Below, piece after piece: positions 1 to 6,278 of a stretch of DNA of 6,311 nt (the stretch's first letter is position 1; each line of letters opens with the position of its first letter). The notes under the pieces are model-generated. The model had not been told where the DNA came from, did no database searches, and saw nothing but the letters and a program-made list of their open reading frames with translations. Made by a program: the position numbers and the translations under genes. Source of the stretch: JAUWVG01 sp964633715 (lineage in GTDB: Bacteria; Acidobacteriota; Aminicenantia; Aminicenantales; Aminicenantaceae); NCBI GenBank assembly GCA_964633715.1, contig CAZWHQ010000099.1, positions 1-6,311 on the forward strand, read 5' to 3'.

Positions 1-11
1 TTTTTCGGCGC

Positions 12-47
12 ACAGTCCATACTTTTTCACAAAAAAGTAGGGACTGT
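12..47. repeat. Imperfect hairpin, probable REP/MITE-like intergenic repeat
   Basis: Bases 12-27 pair with 32-47 to give a 16-bp stem with one mismatch (A19/G40) and a 4-nt loop, CACA. The right arm is part of the shorter palindrome GGGAC-T-GTCCC (40-50). A direct repeat is superimposed: GTCC-two bases-ACTTTTTC occurs at 15-28 and again at 46-59, and TTTTTCG occurs at both 1-7 and 54-60, so the element seems to extend past the left edge. Such GGGACTGTCCC repeats resemble dispersed REP-like elements, but copy number cannot be judged from one window. The hairpin is followed by CCCCACTTTTT, so it might also help end an upstream transcript. The structure is certain; the repeat class is inferred. 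Confidence 0.6.
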
Positions 48-74
48 CCCCACTTTTTCGAACAGGCCCCAAGC

Positions 75-103
75 TTGACAAATATTATGATTTGATGTTT
101 ATT
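75..103 (+). promoter_or_regulatory. Candidate sigma70 promoter of the ybeZ-era operon
   Basis: A perfect -35 hexamer TTGACA (75-80) is followed after 17 bp by TTTATT (98-103), which matches four of six bases of the -10 consensus. Transcription would start near 110, just before the possible leader ORF at 119 and about 45 nt before the ybeZ start. It is the only good promoter candidate I found upstream of the first gene, and no gap large enough for another occurs inside the five-gene cluster. The weak -10 makes this a moderate call. Confidence 0.5.
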
Positions 104-118
104 AGGGATTACATTAAT

Positions 119-154
119 ATGGCAGAAGAAGACCCATCACCACCCTTTTAATAA
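119..154 (+). CDS. Possible 10-residue leader peptide ahead of ybeZ
   Basis: An ATG at 119 opens a 10-codon frame, MAEEDPSPPF, closed by two adjacent in-frame stops (TAA 149-151 and TAA 152-154). The second stop ends one base before the ybeZ ATG at 156, a distance suited to translational coupling. The peptide is acidic at its start and has a Pro-Pro pair at residues 8-9 close to the stop. The only Shine-Dalgarno-like stretch is AGGG at 104-107, rather far upstream, and if transcription begins near 110 it would lie outside the mRNA. This may be chance; I list it because ybeZ itself lacks a visible ribosome binding site and the geometry is neat. Confidence 0.2.
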
Positions 155-155
155 C

Positions 156-1112
156 ATGGAAAAAATCGAACACCCTTACATCCAGAAAAGTGCGTTTTCT
201 GGAGTTTTAGACAAGAATTTGCGCAAGATGGAAAAAAGGCTGGGTGTCAAACTATCCGTCCGAGGAACCAGTTTGCTCATAGATGGGCCGGAAGATAAAA
301 TTGAACAAGCCAAATACTATTTTAACAAACTCAAGGAGCTGGAAGAAAGAGGAAATTCTCTGAATCAAGAGGACTTCCACATTGCACTGGATCTGTTGGA
401 GGAGGGCCAGGAGGAGGCCTTTACGGACTATGCTCCCCCCCAATCCCTTGACCTCTCCCGAAAATCAGTAAGGCCAAAATCCCTCAATCAGAAAAAATAC
501 ATAGATGCCATCAAAACGTACGATCTCGTTTTCGGAATCGGGCCTGCAGGAACCGGCAAAACCTACTTAGCTATGGCTGTCGCTCTGTCGTTTCTTCAAA
601 ATAAATCGGTGTCCCGCATCATTTTGACCCGTCCTGCCGTGGAAGCCGGAGAAAAACTCGGTTTCCTGCCGGGAGACCTCGTCCAAAAAATAAATCCCTA
701 TCTCAGACCTCTTTACGACGCACTCTTTGACCTATCCCCTTCTGATCAAGCCAACAGCCTCATAGAAAAAGGCATCATCGAAATAGCCCCTCTAGCTTAC
801 ATGCGTGGACGAACCCTCAATTCGGCATTTATCATCCTGGACGAAGCGCAAAACACAACCAAAGAACAGATGAAAATGCTCTTGACGCGAACAGGATATG
901 ATTCCAAGTTAGTCATCACCGCAGATGTTACTCAGATCGACCTCCCTCAACCCCAAAAATCCGGTGTAATAAATGCCATGAAGATACTTTCAAGTATAAA
1001 AGAGATTGCTTTTATTCATTTTAATGAAAAAGATGTCATGCGGCATCCGCTGGTCCAAAAAATCATCAAGGCCTACCAAAAGTCTGACGAACGTTCAACA
1101 AAAAGAAAATGA
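156..1112 (+). CDS. ybeZ: PhoH-like P-loop ATPase (YbeZ family)
   Basis: This is a cytoplasmic ATPase of the PhoH family (PF02562), 318 residues, a normal length. Residues about 15-65 form a small KH-like N-terminal domain (EKRLGVKLSVRG at 26-37), and the PhoH core covers about 105-310. Visible motifs are Walker A GPAGTGKT (129-136), the family signature LTRPAVEAGEKLGFLPGD (157-174), APLAYMRGRTLN (211-222) and Walker B FIILDEAQN (225-233). The later motif usually read as TGDVTQIDLP is TADVTQIDLP here (255-264). In other bacteria YbeZ partners with the endoribonuclease YbeY, whose gene lies two genes downstream, and is thought to act in rRNA processing; its biochemical role is not settled. The ATG at 156 gives a family-like N-terminus but has no clear Shine-Dalgarno. 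The stop overlaps the next start in ATGA. Confidence 0.95.
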   Translation: MEKIEHPYIQKSAFSGVLDKNLRKMEKRLGVKLSVRGTSLLIDGPEDKIEQAKYYFNKLKELEERGNSLNQEDFHIALDLLEEGQEEAFTDYAPPQSLDLSRKSVRPKSLNQKKYIDAIKTYDLVFGIGPAGTGKTYLAMAVALSFLQNKSVSRIILTRPAVEAGEKLGFLPGDLVQKINPYLRPLYDALFDLSPSDQANSLIEKGIIEIAPLAYMRGRTLNSAFIILDEAQNTTKEQMKMLLTRTGYDSKLVITADVTQIDLPQPQKSGVINAMKILSSIKEIAFIHFNEKDVMRHPLVQKIIKAYQKSDERSTKRK

Positions 1113-3502
1113 ATAACCTATCCTTTAAAAATATCAAGTTCTTCAAGGCCAAAGAAGTGCCAAAAAAGCGAATTCCCAACAACACACCCCCTGCAAATAA
1201 TGGAAATAAACCCAATTTTTTGGAACGACTCATAAAAAATCCATTTTTTTATCTCTTTCTTTTTGTCCTTGTCATCACATACATCATAGCCTATGTCCCA
1301 TCCCACTCTCTTCCTCAGGTTGAAGTTGGGGACATTGCAGGCTTCGATATCGTAGTCCCTTCAGATATTAATCTCTTAGATACAGTGGCCACTGAAGAAA
1401 AAAGGAGAGAAGCCGTTAATAGCGTTCGACCTGTCTACACTCTCGATAAAAATGTCTTCTCTTCAACTGAAAAAAAAATTCGGAGTTTTTTTCAATCCGG
1501 ACGGGAACTTATTGAAAGCTCTCCGACAGAAAACACGATAGAGAATTTCAGAGTCTCGCTGATCGACCTATATGATCTGGAACTCGAAACAAACCACTTA
1601 AATACCCTGATTAAAACAAATTTTTCTTCAAGTATGGAAGAAAACCTCATCAGCCTCATAGGGAAAATTTCAGCCCAAGGGATATTTCTGACAAAAAATC
1701 TTTTCCATCGCGGCGAACAGGAAAAAGGATTGACTCTGCTTGAAGAGGGCAAACCTGAAAGAAGGCTTGCCATTGTGGACATTCAAGACAGTGAAGCAGC
1801 CAAGGAAAGGATGACTACAGAAATCGGTAATCTCGACATTTCACCGGTTGAAAAATCGCTGCTTGTGCTACTCTCCCATGATTTTGTTTCCGCTAATGTC
1901 ACATATAATGGAATTGCCACAGAAACACGTAAAGAAGAAGCAAGGGCCAGCGTTGACCTTGTCTTCCTCAAAATAAAAAAAGGTAAAATCATCGTTCGCA
2001 AGGGCGACGAAATCAATGAGGAAGCGGCCAATCAAATCAACCTCATCAACCAAAATATTGAAGAACAGGCAGGATGGCTGGTCAATGCCACCGGCACATT
2101 TCTCCTTTTTAGTCTGCTCTTTCTAACAATATGGTATTACATAAAATCCTTGTTTAAATTCCATCTGGCTTTAAAGTATTTTCAAATGATGGGATTGACT
2201 CTTCTTGTTAGCCTCTTGATCTATAAATTATCTTTCTTTTTGGCCGGGACCTTCAGTCAGACCAGCAACTTCTTCCTTTTAAAAAATCTTGAACCTTATT
2301 ATTTTGCCCTTCCCCTTCAAATCGGGATCTTGATTTTTGCCTTTCTTTCAGGTATCCAAGTAGCCCTCATCTTTACCGTCCTAAACAGCATCCTCATAGG
2401 ATACCTTTATCCTACGAATTTTCCTCTAATGGTTTTTTGTCTGATTGGCGGATTTGCAGCCATCTATGGAGTAAAATATTTTGGTAAAACCAGCCGGACT
2501 TCAACTTTCCGAGCCGGTCTTTTTATTGTCGCTCCAGTCAACTTATTTCTCATCGTCTCCTTCCACCTGATTCGAGGACAGGTGGGAACGTTCAACATTT
2601 TTTCCAGTGAAATTGTTATGGGGCTGGTCGGAGGACTCCTGAGTGCCTCTTTCGCTTTCCTGTTCCTGCCAGTTTTAGAAAATCTCTTCAGTATCATCAC
2701 CCCCTCCAAACTTCTGGAACTGACAAGCTCTGAGCTTCCAATATTCCGTCAGATGGCCATTGAAGCCCCGGGATCATTCCATCACTCTTTGATCGTTGCC
2801 GCCCTGGCTGAAAATGCGGCTGAAGATATCAAACTCGATCCAATGCTGGTAAAAGCCGGAGCTCTTTATCACGATATAGGAAAGAGCAAAAGACCTGAAT
2901 ATTTCATAGAAAACCACCAAACTAGAAGTCTCGATCTGCACAAGGATCTTAAACCCAGTATGAGTGCCCTCGTTATCCTTAACCATGTCAAAGAAGGCGT
3001 AGAAATAGCCCATAAACTCAAGCTGCCCAAGCCTATCCGTGATGTCATCGAACAGCATCATGGAACCTCCATTATGAGGTACTTTTTCGAAAAAGCTAAA
3101 ATTGCTTACGATCCGGAAATGCAGAAAATTGGAGAAGAGAGCTACAGATATCCCGGCCCATCTCCCCAGAGCAAAGAAGCCGGCCTCGTCATGCTTGCCG
3201 ATGCCGTTGAAGCCGCCTCACGAAGCCTCAAGTCTCCCACGAGTTCCAATTTAAAAAGAGTCATCAATGACCTGACTAACAACCTCATCCAGGATGGTCA
3301 GCTTGATGACAGCACCTTATCACTCAAAGAACTTAAGTCTATTGCAGCCTCTTTTCTTTCCACTCTCGATAACATCTATCATCAAAGAGTGGAATATCCT
3401 GGTTTTGACTTTGAGATGAAAAAAGCGAAAAATAATAAATCTGCAAAATCACCGAATGATAGAAATAATAAACCAACAGAAAAGATATTGGATAAATCCT
3501 GA
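1109..3502 (+). CDS. pgpH: 7TM-HD membrane phosphodiesterase, PgpH/YqfF type (c-di-AMP hydrolase)
   Basis: This 797-residue inner-membrane protein has the full architecture of the PgpH/YqfF family, whose Listeria member cleaves c-di-AMP. A basic cytoplasmic tail (1-44) leads to a first membrane helix (about 46-64) and an extracytoplasmic 7TMR-HDED domain (about 70-320, PF07697). Then come seven hydrophobic helices (about 323-523, PF07698) and a cytoplasmic HD domain (about 545-765). Metal-site residues are all visible: HH at 558-559, HD at 588-589 in LYHDIGK, H626 in NHVKEG, HH at 650-651 in EQHHG, and D698 in LADAVEA. The usual NPH motif before the SALVI segment reads DLH (609-611), keeping its histidine. 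The lysine- and asparagine-rich tail (about 771-797) overlaps ybeY by 47 nt. The start shares ATGA with the ybeZ stop, implying coupling. c-di-AMP as substrate is inferred from the family. Confidence 0.93.
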   Translation: MNNLSFKNIKFFKAKEVPKKRIPNNTPPANNGNKPNFLERLIKNPFFYLFLFVLVITYIIAYVPSHSLPQVEVGDIAGFDIVVPSDINLLDTVATEEKRREAVNSVRPVYTLDKNVFSSTEKKIRSFFQSGRELIESSPTENTIENFRVSLIDLYDLELETNHLNTLIKTNFSSSMEENLISLIGKISAQGIFLTKNLFHRGEQEKGLTLLEEGKPERRLAIVDIQDSEAAKERMTTEIGNLDISPVEKSLLVLLSHDFVSANVTYNGIATETRKEEARASVDLVFLKIKKGKIIVRKGDEINEEAANQINLINQNIEEQAGWLVNATGTFLLFSLLFLTIWYYIKSLFKFHLALKYFQMMGLTLLVSLLIYKLSFFLAGTFSQTSNFFLLKNLEPYYFALPLQIGILIFAFLSGIQVALIFTVLNSILIGYLYPTNFPLMVFCLIGGFAAIYGVKYFGKTSRTSTFRAGLFIVAPVNLFLIVSFHLIRGQVGTFNIFSSEIVMGLVGGLLSASFAFLFLPVLENLFSIITPSKLLELTSSELPIFRQMAIEAPGSFHHSLIVAALAENAAEDIKLDPMLVKAGALYHDIGKSKRPEYFIENHQTRSLDLHKDLKPSMSALVILNHVKEGVEIAHKLKLPKPIRDVIEQHHGTSIMRYFFEKAKIAYDPEMQKIGEESYRYPGPSPQSKEAGLVMLADAVEAASRSLKSPTSSNLKRVINDLTNNLIQDGQLDDSTLSLKELKSIAASFLSTLDNIYHQRVEYPGFDFEMKKAKNNKSAKSPNDRNNKPTEKILDKS

Positions 3503-3881
3503 TACTTTTTCTAACCTGTTGGAAAAACTCATTGATTTTTACAAAGTTAAAAGTCCTGCAATCACCCTGGCTTTTATCACCAATGCTCCAATGAAACGGC
3601 TGAATACAAAATTTTTAAACAAAAACACATCCACAGATGTTCTCAGTTTTCCGCTTAATGAAAAGGGAGCAGACGGGATATTTTATCTGGGGGATATCAT
3701 TATTTCCGCACCTTACGCCTTCAAACAATCTAAGGAAAAGGGGCACAGCTTTGAAAGAGAGCTCGGAATACTGATCCTCCACGGATTTCTCCACCTCCTT
3801 GGCTATGAACACTCCAAAGGTCTGGAAGAAGAGGAAGAAAAGATTCAAAGACTTTTCCTAAAGGCTAAAAATGGACATTGA
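3456..3881 (+). CDS. ybeY: Endoribonuclease YbeY (16S rRNA maturation factor)
   Basis: This is a cytoplasmic zinc-dependent single-strand endoribonuclease (UPF0054, PF02130) needed in many bacteria for 16S rRNA 3'-end processing and 70S quality control. It has 141 residues, near the family's usual length. The zinc motif HGFLHLLGYEH (109-119) supplies H109, H113 and H119. The upstream signature STDVLSFP (59-66) and the YLGDIIIS segment (77-84) are present. The residue equivalent to E. coli Arg59 (in YRGKD) is Leu54 here (FLNKN). The ATG at 3456 is chosen because MIEIINQQKRYWIN matches a typical YbeY N-terminus and the next Met is at residue 46; this puts 47 nt inside pgpH. No clear Shine-Dalgarno is seen, so translation probably depends on ribosomes from pgpH. 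The 3' end overlaps the next gene by 11 nt. Confidence 0.96.
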   Translation: MIEIINQQKRYWINPDTFSNLLEKLIDFYKVKSPAITLAFITNAPMKRLNTKFLNKNTSTDVLSFPLNEKGADGIFYLGDIIISAPYAFKQSKEKGHSFERELGILILHGFLHLLGYEHSKGLEEEEEKIQRLFLKAKNGH

Positions 3882-5109
3882 CGTCTCTTCTCTGACTTTG
3901 ATCGGTTTCGCCCTCAGTATTCTTGCGGCCTTTCTTTTCTCGCTGTTTCACATTGCACTGGCGACTTCTTCCAAAATCTCCATCAGCCGGATCCTCGAAA
4001 ACAAACGCTACCGTTTAAAAATTCTTGATATCTATGACGAGCTCAAAATTGCTGCCGGCTACACGCGTTCCATATTCCTCATCGCCTGCCTCGTGTATTT
4101 GTTCTCCATTTTTCCCAGGCTACATTTTTGGCCGCTCTGGCTGTTTCTGTTCTCCTTAATCGTTTACATCCTTTTTTTCGAACTGCTACCCCGTCTGCTT
4201 AATGTTTTTTATAAAAAACATATTCTCTCGCTTCTGACTCCCGCCTATCGTATTCCTTTTGTACTCGCCAAGCCCATCCTCCTGCTGGATAAGATCAAAG
4301 CAACCGAAAAAGAACCGGACGAACAGTACGAGGCCTCTGAAGAAGAAATCGATGCTCTCATCGAAGAAGCCGAAGAAGAAGGGATTATCGAAAAAGACGA
4401 AAAAGAGCTCCTTAAAAGCGCAGTGGAATTCGGGGATACAGTAGTTAGAGAAATCATGACCCCAAGAGTCTCCATGATTTGTATTCAAAAAAAGGCCTCC
4501 ATCCAGAAGCTCAGGAATGTTGTGATCGAAGAAAAACATTCCCGTATTCCTGTTTACTCGGAAAGTATCGACAACATCGAAGGGATTATCATCGCAAAAG
4601 ATCTTTTGGAGTATTCAAAGGATATCCACTCCGATGACCCGGTCGAACAACTTATCAGGCCGGTCTTTTTTGTTCCTGAGTCCATGCGCGTCTCTGAGCT
4701 GCTCAAAGAACTCCAGGAAAGAAAACAGAAGATTGCCATTGTTGTGGACGAACACGGGGGTGTATCCGGTTTGGTAACCATGGAAGACCTCATGGAAGAA
4801 ATCGTCGGGGAAATCCAGGACGAGTATGATAAGGATAAACCCCAGTTTATCGAACAGGGGCCTTTTGACTACATTGTTCTTGGTGACGCCGAAGTGGAAG
4901 AACTTGAGGATCTCTTCGACATGGAACTGGCATCGGATGAATACATCACGGTCGGGGGTATGATCACCAATTTTCTTGGACGGTTTCCAAAAATGGGAGA
5001 AAAGCTATCCATGAAGGGGCTGGAACTTGAAATTCTCGATGTCGGACAAAAAGCGGTCAAGAAGCTAAGAGTCAAGAAAAAAAATCAATCGAACGAGAGT
5101 ATCGACTGA
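3871..5109 (+). CDS. CNNM/CorC-HlyC family membrane protein with CBS pair (hemolysin family)
   Basis: A 412-residue inner-membrane protein of the CNNM/CorC-HlyC group, often annotated as hemolysin or magnesium/cobalt efflux protein. Three clear hydrophobic helices (about 8-30, 66-82 and 86-108) and a weaker one (about 122-140) form a short, divergent CNNM/DUF21 domain (PF01595); ELLPRLL at 104-110 stands where relatives have GE-PK. An acidic linker (149-180) precedes MTPR (196-199) and two CBS repeats (about 196-250 and 262-316), with HSRIPVY at 223-229 and VVDEHGGVSGLVTMEDL at 291-307. The CorC_HlyC domain (PF03471) occupies about 330-403. AAAGG at 3860-3864, six bases before the ATG, is the best ribosome binding site in the operon. 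Cation efflux (Mg2+) is a family-level inference; haemolysis is not implied. The position beside ybeY is the usual context of corC. Confidence 0.9.
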   Translation: MDIDVSSLTLIGFALSILAAFLFSLFHIALATSSKISISRILENKRYRLKILDIYDELKIAAGYTRSIFLIACLVYLFSIFPRLHFWPLWLFLFSLIVYILFFELLPRLLNVFYKKHILSLLTPAYRIPFVLAKPILLLDKIKATEKEPDEQYEASEEEIDALIEEAEEEGIIEKDEKELLKSAVEFGDTVVREIMTPRVSMICIQKKASIQKLRNVVIEEKHSRIPVYSESIDNIEGIIIAKDLLEYSKDIHSDDPVEQLIRPVFFVPESMRVSELLKELQERKQKIAIVVDEHGGVSGLVTMEDLMEEIVGEIQDEYDKDKPQFIEQGPFDYIVLGDAEVEELEDLFDMELASDEYITVGGMITNFLGRFPKMGEKLSMKGLELEILDVGQKAVKKLRVKKKNQSNESID

Positions 5110-5114
5110 AAAAG

Positions 5115-6008
5115 ATGAAAGTTGGGTATGTCGCACTCATTGGCCGACCCAATGCGGGAAAATCAACTCTGCTCAATAAAATACTGGGAGAAAAAATCGC
5201 CATTATCTCCGATAAACCCCAGACTACACGCACGAGCATCCTCGGAATTAAAACCACGGAGAAGGGACAGATCATCTTCCTCGACAATCCTGGAATCCAT
5301 AAGCCTCTTCACAGATTGAACAAACGGATGATGAACTTTGTCTTTTCTTCGCTGCAGACATCCGATCTTATCTGCCTTCTCATCGATACAACCCTGCGTT
5401 TTGGACACGGTGACCAGTTCGTTCTCGATTCTCTCAGGGATATCAAAACTCCCGTTATTCTGCTGATCAATAAAGTGGACATCATTAAAAAAGATAAAAT
5501 TCTTCCTCAAATCAAAAAATACAATGAGCTCTATCCCTTCAAAGAAATCATCCCCATTTCCGCCCTTAAGGGTACAAATGTGGATATCCTTGAAGAGAAA
5601 ATCTATGAAAATTTACCTGAGGCAGAAAAAATGTACTCAGACGATGAAGTGTCCGTCCAATCCCAAAAATTTCTCCTTGCTGAAATCATCAGAGAGAAGG
5701 TCCTCCATCATGTCCGAGAGGAACTCCCCTTTGTCACGGCCACCTATATAGATATTATCGAGGATCGTCCGCAAGCAAAAGATGGCAGGGAAGGAAAATA
5801 CATTCAAGCCAGAATTTTTGTAGAAAAAGACAATCAACGCAAGATTATCATCGGCCGACACGGCAGCTTGATAAAGAGGATCGGGACGGAAGCCAGAAAG
5901 GAAATTGAACACATTCTCGATGCCAAAGTTTATCTTGATCTCCAAGTTCGAGTTAAAGAGAAGTGGCGTGACTCAGCCAATGTCCTCGATCTGATAGAAA
6001 GCCAATAA
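5115..6008 (+). CDS. era: GTPase Era, ribosome assembly factor
   Basis: Era binds the 3' end of 16S rRNA through its KH domain and acts as a GTP-driven checkpoint in 30S assembly at the cytoplasmic membrane. The 297-residue length is standard (E. coli 301). The GTPase domain shows G1 GRPNAGKST (10-18), G2 QTTRTSILGI (36-45), G3 DNPG (57-60, DTPG in most relatives), G4 NKVD (119-122) and G5 SALKG (149-153). The C-terminal KH domain (about 200-290) has the EELPFVTA entry, GRHG as its GxxG loop (247-250), IGTEARKEIE (256-265) and the terminal WRDSANVL (284-291). The ATG lies 5 nt after the upstream stop and gives the typical MKVGYVALIGRPN beginning; the only Shine-Dalgarno-like sequence is GAGAG at 5095-5099, rather distant. 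Era is known to interact functionally with YbeY, which fits the shared operon. Confidence 0.97.
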   Translation: MKVGYVALIGRPNAGKSTLLNKILGEKIAIISDKPQTTRTSILGIKTTEKGQIIFLDNPGIHKPLHRLNKRMMNFVFSSLQTSDLICLLIDTTLRFGHGDQFVLDSLRDIKTPVILLINKVDIIKKDKILPQIKKYNELYPFKEIIPISALKGTNVDILEEKIYENLPEAEKMYSDDEVSVQSQKFLLAEIIREKVLHHVREELPFVTATYIDIIEDRPQAKDGREGKYIQARIFVEKDNQRKIIIGRHGSLIKRIGTEARKEIEHILDAKVYLDLQVRVKEKWRDSANVLDLIESQ

Positions 6009-6080
6009 GAAAACCGCTTTACTTTCAGTTAGCAGGCTCATTCATTGACTTTACTCCCAGTTACAAAGGAATTCGCACTC

Positions 6081-6109
6081 TTGACTTAAAAACAAAGATT
6101 TGCGAAAAT
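6081..6109 (+). promoter_or_regulatory. Candidate promoter of the histidine tRNA gene
   Basis: TTGACT (6081-6086) and GAAAAT (6104-6109) are 17 bp apart, and TGC directly before the -10 (6101-6103) makes an extended -10 element. Transcription would begin about 8 nt upstream of the mature tRNA 5' end, a short leader typical of tRNA genes. I saw no intrinsic terminator between era and this point, so read-through from the operon could add to expression. Confidence 0.55.
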
Positions 6110-6124
6110 GACTTCCCTTTGTGT

Positions 6125-6202
6125 GGTGAGTGTAGCTCAATTGGTTAGAGCACTGGATTGTGGTTCCAGAGGTTGGGGGTTCGAAACCCCTCACTCACCC
6201 CA
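6125..6202 (+). tRNA. tRNA-His (anticodon GTG)
   Basis: A complete cloverleaf folds by hand. The acceptor stem is 6126-6132 with 6192-6198 (GTGAGTG/CACTCAC), the D stem GCTC/GAGC (6135-6138 with 6148-6151), and the anticodon stem CTGGA/TCCAG (6153-6157 with 6165-6169). The loop TTGTGGT carries anticodon GTG at 6160-6162. The T stem is 6175-6179 with 6187-6191, with one G-U pair, and has the loop TTCGAAA. The histidine identity element is present: G-1 at 6125 opposite C73 at 6199. CCA is encoded (6200-6202). It reads the CAC and CAU codons. Confidence 0.98.
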
Positions 6203-6249
6203 GCTATCTTCTTCATTTTCAATGGATTAGCTTGGACTGATTTACCTGC

Positions 6250-6278
6250 GTCACAGACCCGACTTTCGCCAATATAAT
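6250..6278 (+). promoter_or_regulatory. Candidate promoter reading out of the window
   Basis: A perfect -10 hexamer TATAAT (6273-6278) has GTCACA (6250-6255) 17 bp upstream, matching four of six bases of the -35 consensus. Transcription would begin near 6285 and serve a gene beyond the right edge. The rest of 6203-6311 is A/T-rich and shows no gene and no convincing terminator after the tRNA. Confidence 0.35.

Noticed and set aside
4186..4539. 117-codon open frame on the minus strand
   Set aside because: It lies wholly within the coding region of the CorC-like gene and its Phe/Asp-rich product mirrors the Glu/Lys codons of the sense strand; no family resemblance.
5163..5510. 115-codon open frame on the minus strand
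   Set aside because: Antisense shadow of the Era GTPase domain, with no recognisable domain or ribosome binding site.
6045..6073. TTGACT as a second possible -35 upstream of the tRNA
   Set aside because: The sequence 17 bp downstream (GGAATT) is a poor -10, and the copy at 6081 has far better geometry relative to the tRNA.
6009..6080. Search for an intrinsic terminator after era
   Set aside because: No GC-rich stem followed by a T run was found, so no terminator is called.
6072..6106. Inverted repeat TTCGCA ... TGCGAA flanking the tRNA promoter
   Set aside because: Only six base pairs separated by 23 bases in A/T-rich DNA; the right arm overlaps the extended -10. Could be an operator but chance is as likely.
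6202..6230. AGCTA ... TAGCT pairing after the tRNA as a terminator
   Set aside because: A five-base stem with a 19-base loop and no following T tract is too weak.
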